A DNA stretch of 64,000 bases from Thermoplasmata archaeon (lineage in GTDB: Archaea > Thermoplasmatota > Thermoplasmata > Lutacidiplasmatales > SKW197): positions 1 to 64,000 of the forward strand of contig JAVZCK010000007.1 of NCBI GenBank assembly GCA_038874435.1. Direction: 5' to 3'. A program made the translations under genes and the position numbers. A model generated the notes under the pieces. It searched no databases, had not been told where the DNA came from, and worked only from the letters and a program-made list of their open reading frames with translations. Below, piece by piece: positions 28,233-35,977 of the stretch. Position 1 is the first letter of the stretch. The number at the start of each line of letters is the position of its first letter.

Positions 28233-29132
28233 ATGTACATAATAACCCATCACGACGCAGATGGAATCCTTAGCGCTGCAACCTTAATGAGGGCAATCCC
28301 TCAGAAATTCTGGATTTACTTTTCATCACCTAATCGTCTATTCAGTACGATCTGCACCACACTCCTCAATACAGAGGGAAGGGACACACTCTACATCTGC
28401 GACATCAGCGGCAGCCAGAAAAGCATAGGGGTTGCAGCCGTGTATGATAAGGTTTTTTGGCTTGACCATCATGTTTGGGAGGATTGCAAGACCCCAAATA
28501 ATATAACCTTAGTGTTGGATGTAGAAAGTAAATCTGCCACTAGAGTCGTTGGCAACTACACAGGTATCTTTGACTTCGTAGAGGTCGCAGATGAAATTGA
28601 CACCAATAATGTTGTGACAGACACTGCGGAACGGTTCAGAACAGTCACTTTTGCGATAAAGATGATTTATCCGAGACATGAGGTTTACCGTGCCCTTTAT
28701 GACCTCACTGCAACAATTGCAGAAAAAGGTCTAGGTGCGATTTACAGGCCTATTTTTGACGAACTGATTGCAAGGTACAATGTAGTGATTGAAGCCGCAA
28801 TTAATAAAGCAATAATGACAAAAAAGGACTACAAACTTGGAACCGTGACAGTTTCTATAATCACGATGCCTGATTCCATTCCTATTGCACCATTGTTTAA
28901 CAGAATCGAAAATTCTGGCATAGATGTGCTTGTTTTTGTCACCAAGAAAGATAATGAGGAGGGTGGAGTAATCACAAAGCTTGAATTCAGAACTCAGACG
29001 GAATATGATGTTCTCAAAATAGCTAGAGCGTTTGGGGGAGGAGGCCACAAGCGCGCAAGTGGAGCGAGTGTGAGAGGAGAAATAAGTGCCGATCAGATTC
29101 TTGAAAAAATAAGGAGCACATGTGGGTGGTGA
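28233..29132 (+). CDS. DHH-DHHA1 family phosphoesterase (nuclease-like)
   Basis: 299 residues. The metal-binding motifs of the DHH superfamily are present: THHDADG (5-11), CDISG (56-60) and LDHH (77-80). The DHHA1 substrate domain carries GGGGHKRASG at 268-277. Relatives degrade short oligonucleotides, single-stranded DNA or cyclic dinucleotides; the substrate here cannot be told. The ATG directly follows the stop of the surface-protein gene and is preceded by AAGGAGGC, a strong ribosome-binding site, so it is co-transcribed with an unrelated surface gene. The next gene starts 13 bases before this one ends. Confidence 0.87.
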   Translation: MYIITHHDADGILSAATLMRAIPQKFWIYFSSPNRLFSTICTTLLNTEGRDTLYICDISGSQKSIGVAAVYDKVFWLDHHVWEDCKTPNNITLVLDVESKSATRVVGNYTGIFDFVEVADEIDTNNVVTDTAERFRTVTFAIKMIYPRHEVYRALYDLTATIAEKGLGAIYRPIFDELIARYNVVIEAAINKAIMTKKDYKLGTVTVSIITMPDSIPIAPLFNRIENSGIDVLVFVTKKDNEEGGVITKLEFRTQTEYDVLKIARAFGGGGHKRASGASVRGEISADQILEKIRSTCGW

Positions 29133-29818
29133 AATTGAGAATTGCGGTGATTTCAGATGTGCATGCTAATCTACCAGCACTTGTGACATTTCTCAAAAAA
29201 GCTAGAGAGGAAAATGTTGAAAAAATATGTTGTGCTGGGGATATTGTAGGATACAACCCATATCCTGCGGAAGTAGTTGAGATTTTCATGACTGAAAACA
29301 TCATTACAGTTGCTGGTAATCATGATTTTGGTGTGGCTAACAATGACTTTAGTAATCTTAACTGGATGGCTGCAGAAGCTGGGAGATGGACAAGAGAACA
29401 GTTGAAACAACGACATCTGGAATATCTCGCGTCACTTCCTGAAATACTCAGATTTGTGTGTGCTGGAAGGCAAATCTGTATATGCCATGGAAGTCCGTAT
29501 GACAGAAACGAATATGTTTATCCAGAGAATGCAAGTGGAAAGATGCTCAGAGATGCAGAAGCTGACATATTAATTCTAGGACATTCTCATATCCAGTTTC
29601 AAATTTCTTATGGAGAGTCAGCAATTCTTAACCCGGGAAGTATTGGACAGCCAAGAGATGGAAATTGGCAGTCAGGCTATGCCATTCTTGAGATAGATGA
29701 GCATTCCTGGCGTGTAGCACTTAAGAGATTTGAGTATCCTGTTGAAGAAGTAGTGGAAAAAATCAGGAAAACTGGTCTACCCGACTTTCTTGCCAGTAGA
29801 TTACTTGAGGGGAGGTAG
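29120..29818 (+). CDS. Calcineurin-like metallophosphoesterase (YfcE/MJ0936 type)
   Basis: 232 residues. All five metal-site motifs of the family are visible: SDVHAN near the N-terminus, AGDIVGY, GNHD, CHGSP, and GHSH followed by NPGSIGQPRDG. Small archaeal members are phosphodiesterases with broad in-vitro activity; the physiological substrate is unknown. The ATG at 29120 overlaps the DHH gene. An in-frame TTG at 29135, just after GGTGGTGA, would give the more usual short N-terminus (xRIAVISDVH) and may be the real start. It lies in one operon between the DHH gene and the dihydropteroate synthase gene. Confidence 0.88.
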   Translation: MWVVKLRIAVISDVHANLPALVTFLKKAREENVEKICCAGDIVGYNPYPAEVVEIFMTENIITVAGNHDFGVANNDFSNLNWMAAEAGRWTREQLKQRHLEYLASLPEILRFVCAGRQICICHGSPYDRNEYVYPENASGKMLRDAEADILILGHSHIQFQISYGESAILNPGSIGQPRDGNWQSGYAILEIDEHSWRVALKRFEYPVEEVVEKIRKTGLPDFLASRLLEGR

Positions 29819-29824
29819 GAAAAA

Positions 29825-31009
29825 ATGCATGTGCGGGTTCTCTCTAAAGATTTAGAACTTGAGAGTTTATTTGCAAGAATTGGAGTGCACCCAGAGGGAA
29901 TTGAAATTTTGAAGAGGAAAGGAGAGATATACAGAATTTATATCTCAGGTATCAAACCTATCTGTGCAAACATCATAAAGCAAGAGATGCTAGCCGCAGG
30001 TGGTGATGCTGCAATTCCAATGGATGCAATAACTGGCAAAGGAGAAAATTGTGATGTGGTTTTACTTGGGACAGAAAAAACCCTTAAGATTTTTTTAGGA
30101 AAACTTAGAAAGCAACCGTTTAATCTCGGAGAACTAGGTGAGCAGATTGAGAGAATTATTATTTCTCGTGCAAATGCATTGAAAGGTGTCTGGAAGACAG
30201 CAAAAAGGACAATAAAGATCGAAAGACCATTGATAATGGGAATCCTGAATATTACTCCGGATTCATTCTCAGACGGGGGCTATTTCATGCAGCCAGAGGC
30301 AGCTTTGGAACATGCAAAGCGGATGGTTCTGGAGGGAGTTGACATAATAGATATAGGCGCAGAATCTACAAGGCCCGGCTCCGAACCTGTCTCGGTCGAG
30401 GAGGAAACAAAACGCCTTTCCTCTGTGTTAGACGCTATTGTTTCTCTTGGAAAACCGGTCTCAATAGATACATACAAACCAGAAGTTGCTGCATTCGCCC
30501 TCGAGAAAGGTGCGGAGATAATAAATGATGTATATGGATTACGGAAAAATGGTATGGCAGAAGTGGTTTCTGAATTTGGAGCTGGTGTGTGTATAATGCA
30601 CATGTTGGGTGAGCCGAAAACAATGCAAGATAATCCTGTTTACAAAAACCTGATTACAGACATCTATGAGTTTCTCAAGGAGAGAATTGAATTTGGGCTG
30701 AATGTAGGCATAGACCTGGAAAAGATTGTGATAGATCCTGGAATCGGTTTTGGTAAGACCATTTCTCAGAATTACGAAATTGTTGCAAGATTAGACGAAT
30801 TTCTCTCTCTAGGGCGTCCATTGCTTATTGGAACCTCAAGAAAATCGTTCATAGGCAAGGTCATCGAAGCACCTCCTGAGAAAAGAATTTGCGCTACAGT
30901 AGCAATTAACATGCTGGCTCTAATAAACGGAGCCAGGATTCTCAGAGTTCATGATGTTCGTGAACATGCTGAACTTCTAAAAATCTATAGGATGATTAAA
31001 ACAGAGTAA
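29825..31009 (+). CDS. Dihydropteroate synthase with an N-terminal extension domain
   Basis: 394 residues. The C-terminal 260 residues are a complete DHPS TIM barrel: GILNITPDSFSDGG (about 138-151), DIGAESTRPGSEP, SIDTYKPEVA, INDVYG, IDPGIGFGKT and GTSRKSFIG. DHPS joins a pterin diphosphate to an aminobenzoate in the folate/methanopterin pathways. The first 130 residues form a separate domain (KQEMLAAGGDAAIPMDAI). I associate this arrangement with clostridial and Thermotoga-type enzymes, so acquisition from bacteria is possible. The ATG follows GGGGAGGTAGG, 6 bases after the upstream stop, and closes the operon of 24735-31009. Confidence 0.9.
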   Translation: MHVRVLSKDLELESLFARIGVHPEGIEILKRKGEIYRIYISGIKPICANIIKQEMLAAGGDAAIPMDAITGKGENCDVVLLGTEKTLKIFLGKLRKQPFNLGELGEQIERIIISRANALKGVWKTAKRTIKIERPLIMGILNITPDSFSDGGYFMQPEAALEHAKRMVLEGVDIIDIGAESTRPGSEPVSVEEETKRLSSVLDAIVSLGKPVSIDTYKPEVAAFALEKGAEIINDVYGLRKNGMAEVVSEFGAGVCIMHMLGEPKTMQDNPVYKNLITDIYEFLKERIEFGLNVGIDLEKIVIDPGIGFGKTISQNYEIVARLDEFLSLGRPLLIGTSRKSFIGKVIEAPPEKRICATVAINMLALINGARILRVHDVREHAELLKIYRMIKTE

Positions 31010-31011
31010 AT

Positions 31012-31063
31012 TAAAACAAAAAATCAAAAAACATAATAAAAATTATTAAAAAAGTTTAAAAAT
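31012..31063 (-). terminator. Oligo-T terminator of the 31066 minus-strand gene
   Basis: Read on the minus strand, the spacer is a series of T tracts starting just after the stop codon. It separates two convergent genes. Confidence 0.5.
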
Positions 31064-31065
31064 TT

Positions 31066-31515
31066 TTACTCAGATTTCTCTTCCGTTGCCTCACCAGACG
31101 GTGCACTCTTCTTCATGCCCATTAGCATCATTACGACGCCAACAATACCAATCACCACACCTATCACTGCAACAGTCATGTTAAGCCAGCCAAATGAGTC
31201 AAAGTTTTTACCGATAATTTCCCACTTGAAGGCATCGTGCGCCCAGGAAATTATTGGTCCACCGAGGAATCCGACGATTGCCAGGATTACACCCAGCCAG
31301 AACATCATCGGACTGCGTTCTCCTGCTGGCTCTTCCGCAGCGGGTGCTTCGGCCTCTGTCTCTGTCACTGTCTCTTCCTTTGGCTGTTCTTCACTCGATG
31401 CCGCTTCTTCTGTCGCTGTCTGGATTTTTTCACCGCATTCTGGGCATTCAGTTGCACCTGCAGGAAGTTCTGCACCGCATGTTGGGCATCTCTCTTCCTC
31501 TGGAATATTTATCAC
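31066..31515 (-). CDS. Zinc-ribbon membrane protein
   Basis: About 149 residues from a GTG at 31515, or 157 from the ATG at 31539. It has an N-terminal zinc ribbon (CPTCG, 12 residues, CPECG), then a glutamate/alanine-rich linker of about 45 residues, then two membrane spans (MMFWLGVILAIVGFLGG and MTVAVIGVVIGIVGVVMML). A short charged tail follows. The GTG is preferred because a TATA box sits only a few bases before the ATG but about 29 bases before the GTG, as in other leaderless genes here. Function unknown; this ribbon-linker-two-span layout is common among archaeal proteins without assigned roles. Confidence 0.72.
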   Translation of the reverse strand: MINIPEEERCPTCGAELPAGATECPECGEKIQTATEEAASSEEQPKEETVTETEAEAPAAEEPAGERSPMMFWLGVILAIVGFLGGPIISWAHDAFKWEIIGKNFDSFGWLNMTVAVIGVVIGIVGVVMMLMGMKKSAPSGEATEEKSE

Positions 31516-31538
31516 CGCTACCCTGATAGATGTTCTCA

Positions 31539-31550
31539 TTTATATTATTT
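31539..31550 (-). promoter_or_regulatory. TATA box of the zinc-ribbon membrane protein gene
   Basis: The minus strand reads AAATAATATAAA, overlapping the ATG at 31539. Initiation 25-29 bases further on falls at about 31515-31520, next to the GTG proposed as start. Confidence 0.5.
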
Positions 31551-31611
31551 TCGCTTTCGCATGATATTTGGGTATTTTTCAAAATATGACATAAACCTGC
31601 AGATTGAAAAA

Positions 31612-31623
31612 TGCTTATATATT
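31612..31623 (+). promoter_or_regulatory. TATA box of the DUF835 gene
   Basis: TGCTTATATATT is centred about 30 bases before the ATG at 31648. No ribosome-binding site is visible, so the transcript is leaderless or nearly so. Confidence 0.55.
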
Positions 31624-31647
31624 GTTTTGTTATTGTTTCCATTAGAT

Positions 31648-32274
31648 ATGCAAAAAATCCCTAAGTTCACTAGCACAGGTGGTGCTGAGAAAGGATTAAA
31701 TATAAAAGCTAAATTAGGAGATGGGGCTATAATCTCAGAGATGGGAGGTCGGGGCAGGATGACCGTGGCTGATGAAAGGAATACCAGCCGTGTGGAAATT
31801 CGTGATGGTGAGATTTACATACTAGAAACAAAAAATATTGACAAGGCACATGATTTTATAATGAACTACATTGCTGAAAACGATAAGAACAATTCAAAGT
31901 ATCTTGTGAATATATTTACAAGGCACATGCCTGTTGTTAATGGGCTTTACAAGGAAGCAAAGGGAGTTTGTGGTAATGTTTTTGAAATCTCTACAGTTAG
32001 CGGAAAGAACAGGATTTCACCAGCCTCGCTTGGATACATCAAGCACACAATTTCTTCCACTGCTTTCACAGAGAAAAAGCCCCTTTTTGTGATTGACTGC
32101 ATTGATGTTCTGGCCATGTACACAGATAAGGGTAAAGTAGAGGCAATGCTGGAAGAATTGAGAGATATAGTTACCGCAACAAAGGGGCTTGGATTTATAA
32201 TAATCGACCCTGCCACCTACGATGAGAAGGAACTTGCCCAGATACGAAGGTTCAAAACCACAATAAAAATCTAG
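31648..32274 (+). CDS. DUF835-like domain protein
   Basis: 208 residues, no membrane span. Residues about 60-200 resemble DUF835, an archaeal domain often attached to sensor or signalling proteins. Visible features are the start YLVNIFTRHMPVVNGLYKEA, the strand KPLFVIDCIDVLAMY, a helix with LEELRDIVTATKG, and a final strand GFIIIDPATYDEKEL. The same domain is clearer in the giant protein at 51547-57966 (VLVLDCIETLIL and following). The first 60 residues (KAKLGDGAIISEMGG) are not recognised. The gene is convergent with the GvpD-like ATPase gene (one base between stops). Signalling is inference from the family. Confidence 0.65.
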   Translation: MQKIPKFTSTGGAEKGLNIKAKLGDGAIISEMGGRGRMTVADERNTSRVEIRDGEIYILETKNIDKAHDFIMNYIAENDKNNSKYLVNIFTRHMPVVNGLYKEAKGVCGNVFEISTVSGKNRISPASLGYIKHTISSTAFTEKKPLFVIDCIDVLAMYTDKGKVEAMLEELRDIVTATKGLGFIIIDPATYDEKELAQIRRFKTTIKI

Positions 32275-32275
32275 C

Positions 32276-33802
32276 TCAAACAATCGGTATTAATTTTATT
32301 TTGATCTCCTTCGGTGCTGGTTTTGAACCACTCTTTGGAGAACTCACATATTTTTCCACACTGAACCCATGGTAAGGTGTGTGCGGAAACTCTCCTGCAA
32401 TCGCAGGGACGGACTCAATCTTTTTCAAGGAAAGGTTGACATCACATAACTGGCTTATCGTATCATAGGTGATTCCTCTGTAGGTGATGAATATACAATT
32501 GGAACCTGTCTGTCTTATCAATCTGATGAGGTTCATAATATCCACTGCCCCCATGTTTCGATAGGTAGAATAGAGAGCATCAGCATCAATAACAAACAAA
32601 TACGGGGGTTCAATTCCAATGTTGGATTTCAATATATCCAGTGTTATCTCTCTGCTCACATCCGAGCCCTCTAACAGCATCAAATTCTCCTGGCGTTCAC
32701 TCACACTCGGGAGGAAGGTGTGGAGCACAAGCATTCGTAAATTGGTTTTAAACCTTTCTGCACAGGGCTTATTGCAACTGAAATATTTTGCGGTCTCCCT
32801 TAAATCCTGGACTTTTGAGGGCATGTAAAACACACCTTTACCAGCAAGCAAATGTCCGGCGATAATTTTCTTCAAGAAGAGGTACTGGTCTGCTACAGTC
32901 GTGCCTTCATCTGCAAGCATGTTCAGAATCACACCTTTTTCACCTAATCTCACAATTATCTTATCAGCGGTATCAATTTCTGTAGAGAATGGCTTTGCAG
33001 ATGCCTCCTCAAAGCTGTTGAAGGAAATCACATCTTCCGGCTCTGGTGTTGCCAGTGCAGTGAATCTCCCGTTTTCCAGCGTGTACACATAGTGGCTCCT
33101 TTTTATTCTCATCCCTCTCAATTTCCTGATTTCCATTGTTCTCAAGGTGCGATTGTTCACAATCTTCATTTCGAGATGGACGACACCATCGGCCAGGTAG
33201 TCCAGCAGTGGCTCAGGGGTCTCTACAATAAACAGCACCTTTGCATGTGCGCTTTCGACAAGGTCCTTTTCAAGCGTATACATGAGTTTCGCTGGAGAAA
33301 TTCCATATTTCTCACATATCCCTTCTATTGAATCAATAACAACGAGTGTGGATTTGGGCAATGCCTTCTCCACCACATCATAAACAAGGTCGAGTTCCTC
33401 AACTGGAGAACCAACGGCGAGCGTTATCTCACCCTGCTCAAAAAGGGGCTCGCCCCCTTCCTCAATAAAACCCTCAAGCTTTCTCAATTCAGTTCTCTCC
33501 ACCTTCGGCCCTTTCTTTTCTGCCGCCTCCCTTTTCAACGCCAGCTTCTCCATCTCCTTCACAACCTTCATCATCTCTCCTTCCTCAATCATCTGCTTCA
33601 GCCAGGGGAAGTGGTCGTAGAGAGCACTATCCGCTACCCTTGAGGTAAGGTAGTAGGTGTTCATCATTCTCCGCATTTTGTCCATTGTCTCAAGTGCCAG
33701 CGTTGTTTTACCTGTGCCCGCAGGTCCTCTTATCAACAACGATCTCCCAGCATCCCTGTTCAGAAAGTCAAATATTTCTTCAGGAATTTTTCCTTTCATC
33801 AT
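32276..33802 (-). CDS. GvpD-like RecA-superfamily ATPase with a second, degenerate domain
   Basis: 508 residues. The N-terminal domain has a good Walker A motif, GPAGTGKTT, at 26-34, and a Walker B strand STLVVIDSIEG near 155-165. This is close to the KaiC/GvpD-type ATPases of archaea, used as regulatory partners of transcription factors or membrane sensors. A second RecA-like domain from about 295 has lost its P-loop: the equivalent position reads LADEGTTVADQ. The ATG at 33802 follows AAGGTGA; an in-frame GTG at 33811 lies within that site. The start is inside the end of the winged-helix gene, which strongly suggests that the two proteins act together. Confidence 0.72.
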   Translation of the reverse strand: MMKGKIPEEIFDFLNRDAGRSLLIRGPAGTGKTTLALETMDKMRRMMNTYYLTSRVADSALYDHFPWLKQMIEEGEMMKVVKEMEKLALKREAAEKKGPKVERTELRKLEGFIEEGGEPLFEQGEITLAVGSPVEELDLVYDVVEKALPKSTLVVIDSIEGICEKYGISPAKLMYTLEKDLVESAHAKVLFIVETPEPLLDYLADGVVHLEMKIVNNRTLRTMEIRKLRGMRIKRSHYVYTLENGRFTALATPEPEDVISFNSFEEASAKPFSTEIDTADKIIVRLGEKGVILNMLADEGTTVADQYLFLKKIIAGHLLAGKGVFYMPSKVQDLRETAKYFSCNKPCAERFKTNLRMLVLHTFLPSVSERQENLMLLEGSDVSREITLDILKSNIGIEPPYLFVIDADALYSTYRNMGAVDIMNLIRLIRQTGSNCIFITYRGITYDTISQLCDVNLSLKKIESVPAIAGEFPHTPYHGFSVEKYVSSPKSGSKPAPKEIKIKLIPIV

Positions 33803-34232
33803 TTTCTTCACCTTCTGTATTTTCTCCAGCTTTCATCATGAACATGCTAAACCTTTTTTCAGTTTCTTGGTGAGGTTGTGTTCTTACTTCCTCAGCAATC
33901 AACTCCGCGGTTCTCTCAATTTCAGGCTCTGGCGAATCCATGAGAGCAAGTTTCACCTTCACCTTTGTGCCCTCATAGTAAATCTGAACATTTTTCACCA
34001 ATGACTTATACAAATAAATTCTTTTCCCTTCCCGTGTGAGCACACGATCAACCGCTTTTAACAGCCCTGCATTTTCGAGTGCATGAATTCGTCTGTAGCA
34101 TTGTGCAATTGGGATTCCAAATCTATCAGATAATTCAATAGCGGATTTTGGTCTTCTAGAAGTAGCAATCAATATCTTCGCAACATAACCATCAGTCAGA
34201 AGTTGAGCAAGCTCAAGCGCATCAAGGGCCAT
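33780..34232 (-). CDS. Winged-helix (ArsR-like) transcriptional regulator
   Basis: 150 residues. Residues about 10-75 form a winged helix: DGYVAKILIATSRRPKSAIE, then the recognition part FGIPIAQCYRRIHALENAGL, then a wing with RVLTREGKRIYLY. A beta-rich middle (VKNVQIYYEGTKVKVKLAL) and an acidic tail follow. No ligand-binding residues can be named. The ATG lies 27 bases after a TATA box, so the mRNA is leaderless. It overlaps the GvpD-like ATPase by 23 bases, which suggests that the ATPase modulates this regulator, as GvpD does GvpE in haloarchaea (analogy, not homology of the partner). Confidence 0.83.
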   Translation of the reverse strand: MALDALELAQLLTDGYVAKILIATSRRPKSAIELSDRFGIPIAQCYRRIHALENAGLLKAVDRVLTREGKRIYLYKSLVKNVQIYYEGTKVKVKLALMDSPEPEIERTAELIAEEVRTQPHQETEKRFSMFMMKAGENTEGEENDERKNS

Positions 34233-34252
34233 TCTTTTAGTAATATTTTTCT

Positions 34253-34264
34253 GATATATATAAA
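34253..34264 (-). promoter_or_regulatory. TATA box of the regulator-ATPase operon
   Basis: On the minus strand TTTATATATATC is centred 27 bases before the ATG at 34232. This is one of the clearest promoters in the window. Confidence 0.65.
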
Positions 34265-34282
34265 TTTTCGGCAGAAACTACC

Positions 34283-35977
34283 TCAGCCAATATTTATTTC
34301 CGTAATGCCTGGTATAAATTTCCATCTTTCCCGCATCTTAACTGCCAACCCCTTCTTTAAATCTCTCATTTCAATTCCAGAGAGCATCGCTCTTCCCGTA
34401 CCCACAGCTACTCCATTTTGCACCACCACGACCTCGTCGCCCTCTCGAATATCAGAGGTTGCAGAAACTATGCCTGGAACAAATACATCGCCTTTCAATT
34501 TAAACTCGCCAATTTCAACACACTTAACCCTTTGCGATGCAAGAATTTTTCCGCCTTCCTCAAGCACCAGTATTTTTCCTGTCTCTTCATCCATTCTGAA
34601 TGCATTACTCCCACAGACCAAGAGCCAGTTCCATCTGTTTCCCTTTATCTTTGCCTCTGTCAAAAATGCAGTATCGATCCCAGAAAACTGGAACTTTAAA
34701 GCATTTTTCACTTCTTCAGCCAGCCGCTTCCAATGCTGTCCCTTTTCCAGCTGAAATTCGCCAACTTTTTCTACCAGTGCCTTCAAGCTTGCCTCTGAGG
34801 TCACATCATCATCTTTGCAGGTGTTCTCCAGCCCAAAATGTTCCACCACAAATTTGTAATCATCTGGTAGATGGGCAAGCACAAATCTGTATTTTTTTAT
34901 TAGGGGCTCGAGACCCTCAATCACCACCTGCTTTTCCTCCCAATCCCAGTGTCCAGTTACCGGAATATCGTAGGCATTAGCAGGATAAAAATTTTCCAGT
35001 TCCTCTGGCACTACTCCAAGAGGTGATGTAAGCGAAACCACATGAATGTTTGCTCTCACACCAGTACTTCTTAAGACCTCCTCAACCAGCATGTGGGAAC
35101 GGGATTGATGATAAGGTTTTTTTGCGGAACATGGTAGGAGGAGTAGCAAATCTGCATTTATTCCCCTGTAGTTCAATATCTTTTTTCTGTATCTCACAAC
35201 ATCAACTCTACTGAGCGATTCCTTTGAATTTGCATAAAATTTTTTCCCACATACAGTCCACAAGTTTTCAAAAAACTCATAATGCAACAGGTCCATGTAC
35301 CTAAGTAAAGCCACAAGTTCTGGCTCGGCCCGAATTCGCATCTCAACAAGCTCCCTTAACTTTCCTCCCTTCCCAAATCTTTCAACTACATTTAGCTCGC
35401 TCTTCAGCTCTGCCAAATTTTCGGCAACGCACCTTTCCTTCTCTGGGAGCAAGCCAGCACTTAATGTTCGCACTCCCTTTTCTCCTAAAAACCTAGCTAG
35501 TGCATCATCAAACAGGTCTATCCTCAGGCATGAAAGCACTGCAATTCTAGAGGGCAGGGCAATTCCAGGCACATAAAGTAATTTCCCAAACCCGATTGCC
35601 TTTCTTATTGCTAAAATTGCATCTGAAAACTCCTTCGGACGATGAAAAAGTTCTGTGCCCCTTGGAAAAAAACACAACGCTTGGCTAAAATTTCGAAAGT
35701 CTGGAAGATGTCGCCAGTCAACTACAACAATCCACTCACCCACAATTTTCCAATCATCCTCTAAATTAGTCATAGAAAGAGGGGCGGGAAAATAACCTTC
35801 TGGGTTTGTAAATATCACATCAGGCATTCTTATCTCTGTTTTTTCTCCCCCTTCAGTGGTAGCAATCAGTGTATCTCCGCGTACCTCTACCAGTGTTGGT
35901 ATTCTGATTGCTTTTTCCTGGAAATGGAAGTATCCAAAGGCAGCTGAAGCATCTTTGTGTTTGATTTCAAAACTCAT
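34283..35977 (-). CDS. arcS: Archaeosine synthase ArcS
   Basis: 564 residues. ArcS modifies preQ0 at position 15 of tRNA on the way to archaeosine; in several archaea it attaches lysine and a radical-SAM partner finishes the reaction. The diagnostic motif PC-x3-KPY-x2-S-x2-H is complete (PCSAKKPYHQSRSH, about residues 278-291). A TGT-like N-terminal region precedes it, and a PUA domain closes the protein (about 485-560; VSATSDIREGDEVVVV). The ATG follows GGAGAGGT and overlaps the end of the Hef gene by 11 bases, so the two are co-translated. QueC of the same pathway is at 1315-1998. Confidence 0.92.
   Translation of the reverse strand: MSFEIKHKDASAAFGYFHFQEKAIRIPTLVEVRGDTLIATTEGGEKTEIRMPDVIFTNPEGYFPAPLSMTNLEDDWKIVGEWIVVVDWRHLPDFRNFSQALCFFPRGTELFHRPKEFSDAILAIRKAIGFGKLLYVPGIALPSRIAVLSCLRIDLFDDALARFLGEKGVRTLSAGLLPEKERCVAENLAELKSELNVVERFGKGGKLRELVEMRIRAEPELVALLRYMDLLHYEFFENLWTVCGKKFYANSKESLSRVDVVRYRKKILNYRGINADLLLLLPCSAKKPYHQSRSHMLVEEVLRSTGVRANIHVVSLTSPLGVVPEELENFYPANAYDIPVTGHWDWEEKQVVIEGLEPLIKKYRFVLAHLPDDYKFVVEHFGLENTCKDDDVTSEASLKALVEKVGEFQLEKGQHWKRLAEEVKNALKFQFSGIDTAFLTEAKIKGNRWNWLLVCGSNAFRMDEETGKILVLEEGGKILASQRVKCVEIGEFKLKGDVFVPGIVSATSDIREGDEVVVVQNGVAVGTGRAMLSGIEMRDLKKGLAVKMRERWKFIPGITEINIG

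Noticed and set aside
31237-31647. Long N-terminal extension of the DUF835 frame, and a plus-strand frame at 31115-31564
   Set aside because: Both are antisense to the zinc-ribbon membrane protein, with low-complexity cysteine/leucine-rich translation. The promoter at 31612 selects the ATG at 31648.
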